Shown: one piece after another, positions 63,268 through 64,000 of the stretch | Position numbering within the stretch: position 1 is the stretch's first letter | Layout: each line of letters starts with the position of its first letter | NCBI RefSeq assembly: GCF_008011855.1 | Contig: NZ_VOUX01000033.1 | Span: 744,001-808,000, forward strand | Reading direction: 5' to 3' | Length of the DNA: 64,000 nucleotides | Origin: Serratia bockelmannii | GTDB lineage: Bacteria; Pseudomonadota; Gammaproteobacteria; Enterobacterales; Enterobacteriaceae | Position numbers and translations under genes: made by a program | Notes under the pieces: model-generated | What the model was told of the DNA's origin: nothing | Databases searched by the model: none | What the model saw: the letters and a program-made list of their open reading frames with translations, nothing else

Positions 63268-64000
63268 GTGAAATCATTAGCAAGCATGCTGCAAGGCCAG
63301 TCGATCGCCGCGGCCATCACCGCCGTCGAAAACGATATCAAGGCGAAACCGGCGGATGCCGACCTGCGCGCTGCGCTGGTGCAACTGCTGTGCCTGAGCG
63401 GCAACTGGACGCGCGCCAACGCGCAGCTGAAATCCTGGCAGGCGCTGAAACCGATCGCTCAACCGACCACGCTGCTGCTGATGCAGTCGGTCAACGCCGA
63501 GCTGCAACGCCAGGCGGTGTTTGCCGGCGCGGCCGCGCCGGCGCTGCTGCGGCAGGATCAGCCCTGGCTGCAACTGCTGGTGCAGGCGCTGCATCAGGAT
63601 GCGCAAGGGGCGGCCGAACAGGCCCAGACGCTGCGCGACGAAGCGCTGGAGGCCGCACCGGCCGGCGCCGGGCAGTTAACGCTGGCTGAAGGGAACCAAG
63701 AGCGGCAGCTGAGTTTCGACTGGCTGACCGACGGTGACGGCCGCCTCGGGCCGGTATGCGAGCTGGCGCTGAACGGCGTTTACTACTGGCTGCCGTTCGC
63801 CGATATCGCCGCGATCCAGTTCCAGGCGCCGCAGAGCGCCATCGATCTGGTGTGGAGCCATGCACTGGTGCGTCTGACCGACGGCCGCGAACAGGTATGC
63901 CAACTGCCCGCCCGTTACCCGCTGGCCGAAGGCAGCGACGACGCGCTGCTGCTGGGCAAACGCACCGAATGGCAACCGCTGGGCGACGGCACCCACTATG
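63268..64000 (+). CDS. tagJ: T6SS accessory protein TagJ (ImpE), truncated by window end
   Basis: This gene starts at a GTG with AAGGA 6 nt upstream and runs off the right edge after 244 codons without a stop. The visible protein has TPR-like helices (AAITAVENDIKAKPADADLRAALVQLLCLSGNWTRANAQLKSWQAL) and the ImpE-family C-terminal part (VYYWLPFADIAAIQFQAPQSAIDLVWSHALVRLTDGRE). TagJ binds the N-terminal helix of TssB in some T6SSs and may adjust sheath recycling by ClpV. The remaining core genes probably lie just beyond. Confidence 0.93.
   Translation, partial: MKSLASMLQGQSIAAAITAVENDIKAKPADADLRAALVQLLCLSGNWTRANAQLKSWQALKPIAQPTTLLLMQSVNAELQRQAVFAGAAAPALLRQDQPWLQLLVQALHQDAQGAAEQAQTLRDEALEAAPAGAGQLTLAEGNQERQLSFDWLTDGDGRLGPVCELALNGVYYWLPFADIAAIQFQAPQSAIDLVWSHALVRLTDGREQVCQLPARYPLAEGSDDALLLGKRTEWQPLGDGTHY

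Overview
The window is chromosomal DNA from a motile enterobacterium. It most resembles Serratia (S. marcescens or a close relative). The reasons are high GC in the core genes, Enterobacteriaceae-type flagellar proteins that match Escherichia/Salmonella almost residue by residue, flg, flh, che, mot and flhDC gathered in one contiguous block, and a type VI secretion (T6SS) cluster with a Tae4/Ssp1-type amidase. This identification comes from reading the sequence; no database search was run.

Layout. (1) 1-3.4 kb: a small Sra-like ribosome-associated protein gene, then the end of the flg region (flgL, flgK), separated from flgJ by a dispersed palindromic repeat. (2) 3.4-12.4 kb: flgJIHGFEDCB on the minus strand, divergent from flgA, flgM and flgN. 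A class 2 (FlhDC) control region lies between flgB and flgA, and sigma-28 promoters precede flgK and flgM. (3) 12.5-17.7 kb: flhBAE, bracketed by two type II toxin-antitoxin modules (HigBA-like after flgN, VapBC between flhB and cheZ). (4) 17.8-30.1 kb: cheZ, cheY, cheB, cheR, a Tap-like and a Tsr-like chemoreceptor, cheW, cheA, motB, motA, flhC and flhD, all on the minus strand. The Tsr-like gene has its own perfect-consensus sigma-28 promoter. (5) 30.1-31.4 kb: a long AT-rich control region for flhDC with a perfect CRP site and an unexpected sigma-28-like promoter followed by a terminator-like hairpin, which together may define a small RNA. (6) 31.4-35.0 kb: cnu, uspC, curA, pcp and a LysR regulator. 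(7) 35.5-64.0 kb: a T6SS locus on the plus strand: vgrG, two small membrane proteins, a DUF2169/pentapeptide/DUF3540/DUF4150 module, a lipoprotein, tssJKLM, tagF, tssABC, an amidase effector between two immunity genes, hcp, an AT-rich accessory stretch, tagH, pppA, a periplasmic protein and a truncated tagJ.

How it works together. FlhD4C2 switches on the flgB and flgA operons (hook-basal body) and probably flhBAE (export gate). FlgM holds FliA (sigma-28) until the hook is complete, after which FliA transcribes flgKL and the Tsr-like receptor gene. FlgN chaperones FlgK and FlgL, CheA/W/Y/Z/R/B carry the chemotaxis signal, and MotAB is the stator. In the T6SS part, TssJ-L-M form the membrane complex, TssK links it to the baseplate, TssA primes sheath assembly, TssB/C form the sheath, and Hcp, VgrG and a PAAR-like DUF4150 protein form the expelled tube and tip. 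TagF, TagH and PppA are post-translational regulators. tssE, tssF, tssG and tssH (clpV) are not here and probably lie beyond the right edge.

The most interesting points are the possible FliA-dependent RNA upstream of flhDC, an AT-rich DUF4225-like protein with a small membrane partner (candidate effector-immunity pair) between hcp and tagH, an orphan Tai4-type immunity gene, and the toxin-free DUF2169/pentapeptide module.
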